A DNA stretch of 59,083 nucleotides from Winogradskya humida (GCF_016862215.1 NZ_BOMN01000085.1:1-59083); one strand, 5' to 3'. Shown: positions 48,920 through 56,463, numbered from the stretch's first letter. Program-made: numbers and translations. The notes: generated by a model from the letters alone, not told the origin.

Positions 48920-49749
48920 CGGTCGTCCTGGTCGCGCACGGGAGTCGTGACCCCCGTGCCGCCCAGGCGACCGAGGCGCTGACCAGAGCGGTCGGCGCCC
49001 GGCACCCCGAATGGGATGTCCGCGCCTCGTATCTCGACCACAACGGCCCCCGCCCCCGCCAGGTGCTCGCGTCGTTCGACGACGAGGGGCACCGGCGGGC
49101 GGTGCTGGTCCCGCTGTTGCTGACCGCCGCCTACCACGGGCGCGTCGACGTGCCGGGGGAGATCAGCGCGGCCCGAGCCGCGGGCGTCCGCCTCGACGTA
49201 GAGCTCGCCGACGTCCTGGGCCCGGTCAGCGGGGCTGTCCCCGACCTGCTCCTCGACGGGCTCGTGACCCGGCTGGACGCGGTCGGCGACCTCGACGGGC
49301 TCGTGACCCCACTGGACGCGGTCGGCGACCTCGACGGGCTCGTGACGCCGCTGAACGCGGTCGGCGACCTCGACGCGCTGGTGCTCGCCGCAGCCGGCAC
49401 ACGTGATGCCGGCGCCCGGGTGACTGTGGAGCAGTCGGCAGCGGCTCTCAGCGCGCGTCTGGGGCTGCCGTGCCGGGTGGCCTACGCCTCGGCCGCCCCA
49501 CCCCTTTCGGGTGACGCCGTGCGTGCTCTCCGGGCCGCGGGCCACGAACGGATCGGGCTCGCTTCCTACTTCCTCGCCCCCGGCCTGCTCTGGGACGCGA
49601 CGGTCGCCTCCGCACGCGAGGCCGGTGTCCAGGTGGTCGCCGAGCCGCTCACGGACACGCCCGCGCTCGTTTCGCTGGTCGCCTCCCGGGTCACGGCTGC
49701 TCTGCTGCGAGGTGCCCGTCCGGACGCACGAGTCCTCGTTCCGTCCTGA
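48901..49749 (+). CDS. CbiX/SirB-type chelatase (probably sirohydrochlorin ferrochelatase)
   Basis: A 282-aa two-lobe chelatase that would insert Fe2+ into sirohydrochlorin to make siroheme for Sir. VLVAHGSRDPRAAQ and LTAAYHGRVDVP carry the likely catalytic His residues; FLAPGLLWD begins the matching part of the second lobe. Between the lobes (about residues 119-157) a 13-residue unit (DGLVT-x-LDAVGDL) occurs three times through a 39-bp tandem repeat; homologues have about one copy. The ATG at 48901 overlaps the cysH end by 19 bp. Its tail overlaps the convergent monooxygenase gene by 59 bp. Confidence 0.88.
   Translation: MRPPRLAVVLVAHGSRDPRAAQATEALTRAVGARHPEWDVRASYLDHNGPRPRQVLASFDDEGHRRAVLVPLLLTAAYHGRVDVPGEISAARAAGVRLDVELADVLGPVSGAVPDLLLDGLVTRLDAVGDLDGLVTPLDAVGDLDGLVTPLNAVGDLDALVLAAAGTRDAGARVTVEQSAAALSARLGLPCRVAYASAAPPLSGDAVRALRAAGHERIGLASYFLAPGLLWDATVASAREAGVQVVAEPLTDTPALVSLVASRVTAALLRGARPDARVLVPS
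49255..49371. repeat. 39-bp tandem repeat, 3 units, inside the chelatase gene
   Basis: Three 39-base units begin GACGGGCTCGTGAC at 49255, 49294 and 49333 and differ at only a few positions (CGG/CCA/CCG and GAC/AAC codons). A fourth, partial copy (GACGCGCTGGTG) follows. The frame is kept, so the protein gains two extra 13-residue copies. Confidence 0.95.
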
Positions 49750-50944
49750 CGTGCCCGCCGCCCCGGAGCCGGTGGAACAGCGTGCTGCCGTCGGGGAGCC
49801 GGTGATCGGCGACCCGGCGGCCGGTCGGGTAGGCAACGCTCAACCCTGACAGCCGCTCGGCCAGCTCCCGGGACATGTCGGGCGCGGTCGCGATCAGACC
49901 GCTGAGCACCTGCCGCAAAGCCAGCCCCTCCGCTGAATACGCCGTGAGCAGCGCGGTCTGCGCCCTCGTATGCCGGAGCAGCTCGGCGCCGACCGGATGC
50001 CGCTCCTCGTGGTACGTGTCGAGCAGCGTGTCGTCCGCCTGCCCGGCGCAGACCGCGGCGAGCTTCCACCCGAGGTTGTGCGCGTCCTGGATCCCGACGT
50101 TCATCCCGACCCCGCCGGCCGGGAAGTGCATGTGCGCGGCATCCCCGGCAAGCAGAACCCTCCCTTTCCTGTAAGCCGTGGCCTGCCGTGTCGCGTTGCC
50201 GAACCGCGAGAGCCACACCGGGTCCCGCATCCCGAAGTCGGTGCCGGCGATCCGGGAGACGGCGTCGCGGAACTCCTCGAAGGTCAGCGTCCCGGGCCGG
50301 TCCGAGCCGGGGTCCGAGCCGACGAGCCGATGGATGCCACCGGGCAGCGGCACGATCATGAGCCCACCGTCCGGCCCGGAGATGTTCGCCTGCCCGGGTG
50401 CTGGTGGCGAGTCGAGCACGACATCGCCGAGCCAGCCCCATGTCGTGGCGTCGGTGCCCGGGAAGTCGATGCCGGCCGCGGTGCGCACGGTGCTGCGTGT
50501 GCCGTCACATCCGACGACGTAACGCGCCTCGACGACCTCGCCGTCCTCCAGCTCCACTCCGGTGGCGGTGAGCCCCGTGACCGCGCAACCCCGGCGGACG
50601 GTCGCGCCCTGGGCGATCGCGTGGGCTTCCAGTAACTCTTCGGTGCGCGCCTGGAGCACCGCGAGCGTGAACGGGAACGGCGTGTCGAGCACCGAGAAGT
50701 CCATCCGGTCCGGCAGCCCGCCGAAGTGGCCGCTCGGGATCCGCAGGCCCGCGGCGAGAAACGGCTCCAGAAGCCCCCGGCAGTCGAGCAGCTCGATCGT
50801 GCGCGGGTGGATCGTGAGCGCCTTCGAGTGCGGGTCTCTTTCCTGGCGGGCTTCCAGGACGGTGACACTCGCCCCGCCCAGTCTCAGCTCGGCGGCGAGC
50901 CACAGCCCGGTCGGCCCGGCACCGACGATGAGGACGTCGCCCAT
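49691..50944 (-). CDS. FAD-dependent monooxygenase (PHBH-like), C-terminally short
   Basis: A 417-aa class A flavin monooxygenase. The dinucleotide site VLIVGAGPTGLWLAAELRLGG opens the protein; the DG motif is in VVGCDGTRSTVR, and the second FAD motif is GRVLLAGDAAHMHFPAGGVGMNVGIQDAHNLGWKLA (about residues 275-310). Homologues have about 500 residues with a thioredoxin-like C-terminal domain. Here the frame ends soon after TLFHRLRGGGHV, inside the convergent chelatase gene, so that domain is missing. The ATG at 50944 has AAGGAGG upstream. Divergent TetR gene with nested operators. Substrate probably an aromatic compound. Confidence 0.88.
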   Translation of the reverse strand: MGDVLIVGAGPTGLWLAAELRLGGASVTVLEARQERDPHSKALTIHPRTIELLDCRGLLEPFLAAGLRIPSGHFGGLPDRMDFSVLDTPFPFTLAVLQARTEELLEAHAIAQGATVRRGCAVTGLTATGVELEDGEVVEARYVVGCDGTRSTVRTAAGIDFPGTDATTWGWLGDVVLDSPPAPGQANISGPDGGLMIVPLPGGIHRLVGSDPGSDRPGTLTFEEFRDAVSRIAGTDFGMRDPVWLSRFGNATRQATAYRKGRVLLAGDAAHMHFPAGGVGMNVGIQDAHNLGWKLAAVCAGQADDTLLDTYHEERHPVGAELLRHTRAQTALLTAYSAEGLALRQVLSGLIATAPDMSRELAERLSGLSVAYPTGRRVADHRLPDGSTLFHRLRGGGHVRTERGLVRPDGHLAAEQP

Positions 50945-50953
50945 GAAGCCTCC

Positions 50954-51004
50954 TTGGTCACTGACCAATAAACGTAGAACTAGTAGACTAGGTCAGTGAC
51001 CAAG
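50954..51004. promoter_or_regulatory. Paired TetR operators between monooxygenase and TetR genes
   Basis: TTGGTCA-C-TGACCAA (50954-50968) and GGTCA-G-TGACC (50991-51001, extending to AAG) are each palindromic. The arms CTTGGTCACTGACC and GGTCAGTGACCAAG are perfect inverted copies of one another. CTGACC (50961-50966) and TAGACT (50984-50989), spaced 17, form a promoter whose start would coincide with the GTG at 50996, so repressor binding would block both genes. Confidence 0.8.
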
Positions 51005-51568
51005 AGTCAAGTGGATGTGGTGTGGACCGCGCTCGAGATCCTGGACGAGCGAGGTGCCGCGGCAGTGTCGATGCGCACGATCGCCGAGCGGCTGGGCGTA
51101 CGGATGAACACGGTCCAGTGGCACGCGAAGTCGCGGGCCCGGCTGGAGGAGTTGATGGCCGACGCCATCATCGGCGGTGCGTCGCTCGACGGGCTGCCTG
51201 CGCCGGGGCGGGAGCGGGCGGCGGAGATCGTGCGGCGCTACCGGGGTGCCCTGCTGGCGCATCGCGACGGCGCGGCGGTGGTGGCCGGGACATACGCGGC
51301 CGAGCCGGCGACGCTGGACCTGGCCGAGGCTCTGGTGGACGCGCTGCTCGATGCCGGCCTGCCCGCGCGGGAGGCGGCGTGGACCTGCTGGAGCCTCATC
51401 TATCTCGCGCTCGGGCTTACGCAGGAGGAGCAGTCGTTGCCGGAACGCTTCGAAGGTGACATCGATCTGGGGGAGCGGCCGGCGCTGCGGCGGGTCGCGT
51501 CCACGCTTCTCGCCGATTCCTTCGATGAGCGCTTCGAGTTCGGTGTGTCACGCCTTCTCGGGCTATGA
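50996..51568 (+). CDS. TetR-family regulator of the monooxygenase
   Basis: A 190-aa TetR repressor: HTH at about residues 8-50 (AAVSMRTIAERLGVRMNTVQWHAKSR) and a C-terminal domain like the tetracycline-repressor class (TetR_C). Starts at GTG 50996, which lies inside its own operator; a TAGACT box seven bases upstream implies a leaderless mRNA. Divergent from the FAD monooxygenase, a common arrangement for substrate-induced oxidation or antibiotic inactivation. Confidence 0.9.
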   Translation: MTKSQVDVVWTALEILDERGAAAVSMRTIAERLGVRMNTVQWHAKSRARLEELMADAIIGGASLDGLPAPGRERAAEIVRRYRGALLAHRDGAAVVAGTYAAEPATLDLAEALVDALLDAGLPAREAAWTCWSLIYLALGLTQEEQSLPERFEGDIDLGERPALRRVASTLLADSFDERFEFGVSRLLGL

Positions 51569-51762
51569 CCGTCCACAACGGAGCGTGGGCACTCAGCGAC
51601 CAATGGTGTCAACGTTGACGTTGATTTCGAGATCATTTCGTGGCACCGATGGGTGCTCGGTGATCTCATTCAAGCTGTGTGTGATCAATGGGTGCGAGTG
51701 CTGCCGCGATCATCGCGCGCCGTAATCGGGCGTTAACAGGAGATCGATAGCGGACAGCACAA

Positions 51763-51792
51763 CGCCCCGGCACCGATCTAGGGCCCGGGGCG
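51763..51792 (-). terminator. Probable terminator after whiB1
   Basis: Arms CGCCCCGG and CCGGGGCG around a 14-base loop, with TTGTGCT following on the minus strand, 20 bases past the whiB1 stop. The stem is strong and the T tract short. The rest of 51569-51812 shows no gene. Confidence 0.6.
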
Positions 51793-51812
51793 CGAATGCT
51801 GTGAGGGATTGT

Positions 51813-52067
51813 TCAGGCGATAGGAGCTGTGATTCGCAGACCGCCACGGCGCTTGACCGCGCGGCGCTCGTCCTCGCTCATACCGCCCCATACGCCGGCG
51901 TCCTGACCGGACTCGAGTGCCCACTGCAGGCAGGACTCGGTCACGGGGCACCGGCGGCACACGGCCTTGGCCTGCTCAACCTGCAGGAGCGCGGGGCCGG
52001 ACGTCCCGATCGGGAAGAACAGCTCAGGGTCCTCGTCGCGGCAGATCGCATCGTGGCGCCAGTCCAT
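51813..52067 (-). CDS. whiB1: WhiB1/WblE Fe-S transcription factor
   Basis: An 84-aa WhiB1-type protein: MDWRHDAICRDEDPELFFPI is nearly identical to mycobacterial WhiB1. Cysteines at 9, 37, 40 and 46 hold the NO-sensitive [4Fe-4S] cluster; GVWGGMSEDERRAVKRR is the turn and basic DNA-contact tail. AAGGAG lies about nine bases before the ATG. WhiB1 is essential in mycobacteria and binds the housekeeping sigma factor. Two CRP-like sites upstream (52278, 52338) recall the cAMP-CRP control known for mycobacterial whiB1. Confidence 0.96.
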   Translation of the reverse strand: MDWRHDAICRDEDPELFFPIGTSGPALLQVEQAKAVCRRCPVTESCLQWALESGQDAGVWGGMSEDERRAVKRRGGLRITAPIA

Positions 52068-52277
52068 GGCGGCAACACTCCTTGTTTCGGATGGGGTAAC
52101 GAAATGGTGCGGACTAACTACTAACTACTAATACTTTTTATCTGCATCAGCGTGATGACAGACGGACAGCGAACGTCCGGTCACCAGTGCGTGAGCAAGC
52201 TTTTTGTTCGGGAAGCCGTTCAGCGCCTTCTTGATAAGGAACGCGGGCGAGCGGCATCCGGTTACTTCATATCGCTT

Positions 52278-52291
52278 GTGAATGCTTTCAC
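52278..52291. promoter_or_regulatory. CRP-like site 1 upstream of whiB1
   Basis: GTGA-ATGCTT-TCAC fits the CRP/FNR-family pattern GTGA-N6-TCAC. Its centre is 217 bases before the whiB1 ATG. A TTATCA box on the minus strand (52237-52232) would place a transcript start about 60 bases downstream, a usual distance for CRP activation. Confidence 0.55.
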
Positions 52292-52337
52292 GAACTCCCG
52301 TGATGTCAAGGGTAGCGCTGGGACTTTCTCCCGGCGG

Positions 52338-52351
52338 GTGAGCTAGCTCAC
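52338..52351. promoter_or_regulatory. CRP-like site 2 upstream of whiB1
   Basis: GTGA-GCTAGC-TCAC is a perfect 14-bp palindrome of the CRP type, centred 60 bases from site 1. Spacing of 60 bp is close to six helical turns, so two dimers would lie on the same face. Confidence 0.6.
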
Positions 52352-52497
52352 GACCCCTTTGTCCGGTTTCGGGGGACTTCCCGACACCGGCGGAAGAACG
52401 CTCCCATCAATGTAGTACGGTGCCGACCGCTTTGCCGAGCTTTTGGCCGGGATTTTGTGACGGATCGTAAGGGTGCATCGAACGGCGTACCCAGACT

Positions 52498-53448
52498 TCA
52501 GCAGATCACACGCAGCGCCTCGGGAACGGACAGAAAGTGCACCTTCTGGCGTTCACCCAGGTAGTCCCCGTCGAGCTGGAACGATTGGGGCCTGCTGGCG
52601 ACTACGGTGAACTCCGCCTGGTCGTGCAGGCGCAGCACATTTTTCCCATGCGGGTCGGCGTTGCGGGATGCCATCTGTGTCACTGTGCGTGTTGTGCTAG
52701 CCACACCTAGGCTGCGAAGTGCCAGGAGGTCAAGCCCCCGGTCGAAGGACGCCTGGGGATTGGGGTTGATCGGACGATCGCCCACATAGGTCCAAGGCGC
52801 TGTGTTCTGGATGATGACGGTGCCGAGTCCGACCTCTGGTTCTTCACCCGGGCGCTCGATCGAGAGCGGTGGCGCCTTACGGTCTTCGCCCGAAAACACC
52901 TGACCCACGACTGAACGAAGATAAAGGGCCGGAGTGGACGTACGCCCGCGCAACCGCGCCTGTTCGACCCGGCGTGTCACGGCGGCGTCGAGCCCCATCC
53001 CGGCGGTGAAAGTGAAGTAGCGATCGTCGGCGCGGCCGAGACCGATCACCCGGTGCCGTCCCGAGCGGAGCCCGTCCAGGATCACGCCGGTGCCCTCGAC
53101 CCAGTCCCGCGGCAACCCCAGCGCCCGCGCGAAGACATTGGTGGAACCGCCCGGCACCACCGCGAGCGCCGGCAATCGGAACGCGGGCGAGGTGCCCTGC
53201 GACGCCAGACCCGGCGCGGCGGTCATCAGGCCGTTGACAACCTCGTTGACCGTCCCGTCACCGCCCAGCGAAACCACGAGATCCACCCCGGTCTCCGCGG
53301 CCTCGCGGGCCAGCGCCGCGGCGTGCCCGCGCTTCAGGGTGTACTCCACCGACAGGTCGATCTGGCTGCCAAGCGCCCGGACCAGCACGTCCCGGCTGCG
53401 CTCGGTGGTCGTGGTGGCCTTGGGGTTCACCACCAGTAACGCTCGCAT
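52498..53448 (-). CDS. Diacylglycerol/lipid kinase family protein
   Basis: A 316-aa protein with the DAGK catalytic domain: ALLVVNPKA start, nucleotide motif VVSLGGDGTVNEVVNGLM (about residues 60-77), PGGSTNVFARALGLP and a beta-sandwich C-terminal half. Related to YegS/DgkB/LCB5 lipid kinases, which phosphorylate diacylglycerol or similar lipids at the membrane. The ATG at 53448 has no ribosome binding site, but TACAGT lies nine bases upstream (leaderless likely). Divergent from the membrane protein at 53502. Confidence 0.88.
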   Translation of the reverse strand: MRALLVVNPKATTTTERSRDVLVRALGSQIDLSVEYTLKRGHAAALAREAAETGVDLVVSLGGDGTVNEVVNGLMTAAPGLASQGTSPAFRLPALAVVPGGSTNVFARALGLPRDWVEGTGVILDGLRSGRHRVIGLGRADDRYFTFTAGMGLDAAVTRRVEQARLRGRTSTPALYLRSVVGQVFSGEDRKAPPLSIERPGEEPEVGLGTVIIQNTAPWTYVGDRPINPNPQASFDRGLDLLALRSLGVASTTRTVTQMASRNADPHGKNVLRLHDQAEFTVVASRPQSFQLDGDYLGERQKVHFLSVPEALRVIC

Positions 53449-53501
53449 GGGCGGCACTGTACCTCGCAGAAGCGCCGCGAGCTGGCCGGTATCGTACAGC
53501 G

Positions 53502-53891
53502 GTGACCCCTGCTGACGTAGCTTCCCCCGTGACTTTGCTGTGGGCGGTTCGCCTGCTGTTTGCGCAGGCCACGGCGTTGGCGGCGCTTACCGCGTACCTC
53601 ATATATCTGGACCTGACCGCGGCGCCGGATGCCCTCGGGGTTGCGATCTCTCTCACGGTCTTCGCCGCCCTCGGCGCGGGTGCGGTCTATCTCGTCGCCC
53701 GTGCCCTGGCCCGCCGGGCCGGCCGGGCGCGCGGGCCCGCGGTCGTCATCCAGCTCTTCATCCTCGCCACCGGCGGCTTTCTGCTCAACGTCGGACCGGT
53801 CTGGCTCGGTGTCCTGTTGATGGCCATCAGTGCCCTTGTGGGGCTGCTGTGCGTACTCCCGCCGACCAACAAGGCACTTGGTCTCGACTGA
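53502..53891 (+). CDS. Four-helix membrane protein
   Basis: A 129-aa protein with four hydrophobic helices (about residues 10-35, 43-66, 78-97 and 101-120) and a short polar end (PPTNKALGLD). No motif points to a function. GTG 53502 lies a few bases after a TATCGTACAGC sequence, compatible with a leaderless start. It shares a 53-bp promoter region with the divergent lipid kinase gene. Confidence 0.7.
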   Translation: MTPADVASPVTLLWAVRLLFAQATALAALTAYLIYLDLTAAPDALGVAISLTVFAALGAGAVYLVARALARRAGRARGPAVVIQLFILATGGFLLNVGPVWLGVLLMAISALVGLLCVLPPTNKALGLD

Positions 53892-53954
53892 CAACGCTGC
53901 CCGCCCTTGCCGGAAGGCCTACCCTGAGAGCCGGATCACAAGGGGGTGAGGGCA

Positions 53955-54650
53955 GTGCCAGGATCGACGGTACGCCCACCGGCATACCAGCTCCTCGCGG
54001 ACGAACTGCGCCTGGAGATCACGTCCGGACGGCTGCAACCCGGCGAGCGACTGCCACCCGAACCCGAGCTGTGCGTCCGCTCCGGGGTCAGCCGCAGCAC
54101 CGTCCGCGAAGCGCTCCGTCTGCTCGCCAGCCAGCACCTGATCGTCACCACCCGCGGCGTCACGGGCGGTAGCTTCGTCGCGCATCCTGACGCCGAACAG
54201 CTCTCCGAGGCACTATCCACCGGGCTCACCCTGCTCACCAACTCCGCCGAGATCGGTTTCGCCGACCTGCTCGAGCTGCGACGCGCCCTCGAAGTGCCCG
54301 CTGCCGGGCTGGCCGCCGAGCGGAGGTCGGATGCTCAGCTCACCGAGATGCGGGGCACGCTCTTCGACCCGCATCTGGACGAGCTGACGACGATGCTCAG
54401 CGCGCATGCGGCTTTTCACTCGGTGATGGCGTCGGCTACCAACAATCCGCTGTTCGAGCTGGTCACGCGGCCGCTCTATCACGTCACCTACGGCGAGGAA
54501 GTGGTCGAGGCGCTGCCGGAGGGCTACTGGGAGCGGATCGACACCGACCATCGTGAGCTGCTCGCCTGCGTGCGGAACCGGGATTCCGCGGGTGCTGTCG
54601 GGGCCAGTCGCCGGCATCTCGACTACATCGCCGCGGCCAACGGTCTCTGA
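53955..54650 (+). CDS. GntR/FadR-family regulator
   Basis: A 231-aa regulator with a GntR winged HTH (about residues 8-75: YQLLADELRLEITSGRLQPGERLP, SRSTVREALRLLASQHLI) and an all-helical FCD ligand domain (about 95-225) with metal-binding His/Asp positions (HAAFHSVMASATNN, TDHRELLACV, SRRHLDYI). FadR-type members sense organic acids or acyl compounds. GTG 53955 is preferred because AAGGGG lies about 9 bases upstream; GTG 53946 abuts it. Its target is not obvious from the neighbours. Confidence 0.88.
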   Translation: MPGSTVRPPAYQLLADELRLEITSGRLQPGERLPPEPELCVRSGVSRSTVREALRLLASQHLIVTTRGVTGGSFVAHPDAEQLSEALSTGLTLLTNSAEIGFADLLELRRALEVPAAGLAAERRSDAQLTEMRGTLFDPHLDELTTMLSAHAAFHSVMASATNNPLFELVTRPLYHVTYGEEVVEALPEGYWERIDTDHRELLACVRNRDSAGAVGASRRHLDYIAAANGL

Positions 54651-54726
54651 GCTGCTGGTTTCCGCGGCTTCCGTGGCTTTCGCGGCTTCGCTTTGAGAGC
54701 GCGGGCTTTCGCCTCAGCTCGGCGGG

Positions 54727-55140
54727 CTAGAGCTCGGTGCGGCGGGTGAGCAGGCGGATCGTTGCGTGGCGGCCGGTCGCTTCGGCCTCGGCCGACGTGG
54801 TGAGTGCGGTGAGTACCTTCCAGGCGAACGACGACTCCGAGGGCAGCTTGGCGCCCTTCACCGTGGAGACCGTGACCTCGACGGAGAGCGCGTCCTCCGT
54901 GACGGTGAAGCGGCACTCCAGCTCGGCGTCACGGGTCGCGATGGCGAGGAGCATGGCGCACGCCTCGTCGACCGCGATGCGGAGATCCTCGATCTCGTCG
55001 AGCGCGAAATGCAGGCGGGCCGCGAGGCCGGCCGTGGCGGTGCGCAGCACGCCGAGATAGCCACCGTCGGCGGGCACCGTGAGCAGGACGACGTCGTCGC
55101 CGAACGCCGGCCCCGGATGCGTTGTATCCAGCTGAGTCAC
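54727..55140 (-). CDS. RsbW/UsfX-like anti-sigma factor, degenerate ATPase
   Basis: A 137-aa protein similar to actinobacterial RsbW/UsfX anti-sigma factors (anti-SigB/F): LHFALDEIEDLRIAVDEACAMLL, then SFAWKVLTAL. The Asn of the ATP-binding N-box is replaced (DEACAMLL) and no D-x-G-x-G or G2 glycines are seen, as also noted in mycobacterial UsfX, so ATP use is doubtful. GTG 55140 has GGAGG nine bases upstream; ATG 55149 is directly beside it. No sigma factor gene adjoins. Confidence 0.75.
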   Translation of the reverse strand: MTQLDTTHPGPAFGDDVVLLTVPADGGYLGVLRTATAGLAARLHFALDEIEDLRIAVDEACAMLLAIATRDAELECRFTVTEDALSVEVTVSTVKGAKLPSESSFAWKVLTALTTSAEAEATGRHATIRLLTRRTEL

Positions 55141-55168
55141 GAGCCCCATCCTCCCGATGGTCGAGACT

Positions 55169-55669
55169 CTAGCGCCTTACGGCCGAGGCCCGCTCGGCGA
55201 GTCGGCCGAGGGCGGAACCGGTCAGCCGATAGGGCACCCAATTCCGGCTGGGCTCCGCGCCGAGCTGCGCGTAGAACGAGGCTGCCGGGTTCCAGTCGAG
55301 CATGACCCAGTCCATCCTCTGGTAGCCGCGCTCGACACAGATGCGGGCCAGTTCCGCTACGAGGGCGGCGCCTGCTCCTGTGCTGCGGTGCTGCGGGCGT
55401 ACATATAGATCCTCGAGGTAGATGCCGTGCTCGCCTTCCCAGGTGGAGAAGTTGAGGAACCACAGCGCCATGCCGTAAGGAGTGTTGTCCTCGCCCACCG
55501 CGACATGCGCGAAGAGCGCGGGCTGCGGGCCGAAGAGGGCGCTCTCGAGCTGTTTCTCGGTGAGGTGGCAGGCCTGCGGCTCACGCTCGAACGCGGCGAG
55601 CTCGTGGACCATGGCCACAACGGCCGGCACATCATCGCGATGCGCCGGCCGGATGGTCGTGAGACTCAC
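55169..55669 (-). CDS. GNAT acetyltransferase coupled to sodN
   Basis: A 166-aa GNAT of the diamine-acetyltransferase-like kind: TIRPAHRDDVPAVVAMVHELAAFE at the start, YLEDLYVRPQHRSTGAGAALVAELA (acetyl-CoA loop, about 88-112; key RSTGAG) and DWNPAASFYAQLGAEP at the end. The GTG at 55669 overlaps the sodN stop in GTGA, so it is translated after sodN. Substrate unknown; polyamine or amino acid acetylation is possible. Confidence 0.85.
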   Translation of the reverse strand: MSLTTIRPAHRDDVPAVVAMVHELAAFEREPQACHLTEKQLESALFGPQPALFAHVAVGEDNTPYGMALWFLNFSTWEGEHGIYLEDLYVRPQHRSTGAGAALVAELARICVERGYQRMDWVMLDWNPAASFYAQLGAEPSRNWVPYRLTGSALGRLAERASAVRR

Positions 55670-56070
55670 GCCTGCTTGGTCTCCCAGAAGATCTTGGAGA
55701 TCTCTTCGATCTTGCCCAGCAGCTGGTCGCCGACGGCCGGGTCGAGCGAGCCCTTGACGCCACTGGCGCCCGCGAGCTTGGTGGCCTCGTTGAACAGCTG
55801 GTTGAGCTGCGGGTACTTCTCGAAGTGCGGAGCCTTGAAGTAGTCCGTCCACAGCACCCACAGGTGGTGCTTGACGAGCTCGGCGCGCTGCTCCTTGATC
55901 AGGATGGCGCGGGTGCGGAACTCGGGGTCGGTGTTCGCCTGGTACTTCTCGGCGATGGCCTTCACCGACTCCGCCTCGATGCGGGCCTGCGCGGGGTCGT
56001 AGACCCCACAGGGCAGGTCGCAGTGCGCGCTGGCCACAGTGCGCGGTGTGAAGAATTGCGGAAGTCGCAT
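55666..56070 (-). CDS. sodN: Nickel superoxide dismutase precursor
   Basis: A 134-aa NiSOD that converts superoxide to peroxide in the cytoplasm as a hexamer. The precursor has a 15-residue leader (MRLPQFFTPRTVASA) and the mature enzyme starts HCDLPCGVYDPAQ, the nickel hook: His1, Cys2 and Cys6 bind Ni. The ATG at 56070 has GGAGGGG 8 bases upstream; earlier in-frame codons (to 56166) would overlap sodX. Divergent from its maturation protease. Confidence 0.96.
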   Translation of the reverse strand: MRLPQFFTPRTVASAHCDLPCGVYDPAQARIEAESVKAIAEKYQANTDPEFRTRAILIKEQRAELVKHHLWVLWTDYFKAPHFEKYPQLNQLFNEATKLAGASGVKGSLDPAVGDQLLGKIEEISKIFWETKQA

Positions 56071-56154
56071 CAGGACCCCTCCATGAGTTAGCGATGATCC
56101 GACCCTGACACTACCCCTTACACCTGTTCCCACACTCCGGCCGGGATTGATGCC

Positions 56155-56463
56155 ATGAGGTTGCAACTACCGCTTTTCGCCGTACTGGTGCAGGGTCCGT
56201 CGATGGCGCCTACCCTGCGCACCGGAGATGCCCTGGTCGTGCGTCGCACGCAGCGCGTACGCGAGCGGGACGTCGTCGTGGCCCGCTTCCGCAGCCGGCC
56301 CGGGCTGCTGGTCGTGAAACGCGCGGTCCGGGCGCAGGACGGCGGCTGGTGGGTGCAGGGGGACAACGAATTCGTGACCGACGACTCCCGGGCGTACGGC
56401 GTGGCAGATGTCATCGGACGAGTGGCGTTTCGTTACTGGCCCAAGCCCGGCAAACTGGGTTAA
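56155..56463 (+). CDS. sodX: NiSOD maturation protease (S24/S26 type)
   Basis: A 102-aa serine protease related to signal peptidase I that trims the SodN leader. The catalytic Ser is in VQGPSMAPTLRTGD (residue 16) and the Lys in LLVVKRAVR (about 60); no transmembrane anchor is present, so it is cytoplasmic. The tail (VAFRYWPKPGKLG) is typical of SodX. It faces sodN across 84 bp, the usual arrangement in actinobacteria. Confidence 0.93.
   Translation: MRLQLPLFAVLVQGPSMAPTLRTGDALVVRRTQRVRERDVVVARFRSRPGLLVVKRAVRAQDGGWWVQGDNEFVTDDSRAYGVADVIGRVAFRYWPKPGKLG

Larger units (their letters stand above)
52068..52497. other. Upstream region of whiB1
   Basis: A 430-base region with no supported gene. 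It holds a short AT-rich repeat next to whiB1 (ACTAACT twice, then ACTAAT, 52113-52132), two CRP-like palindromes and, near the left end of the kinase gene, no clear terminator. An open frame at 52152-52346 (+) covers the palindromes and is judged non-coding. Confidence 0.5.

Noticed and set aside
52152..52346. Small plus-strand ORF upstream of whiB1
   Set aside because: Poor third-position GC, no ribosome binding site, and it covers the CRP-like palindromes.
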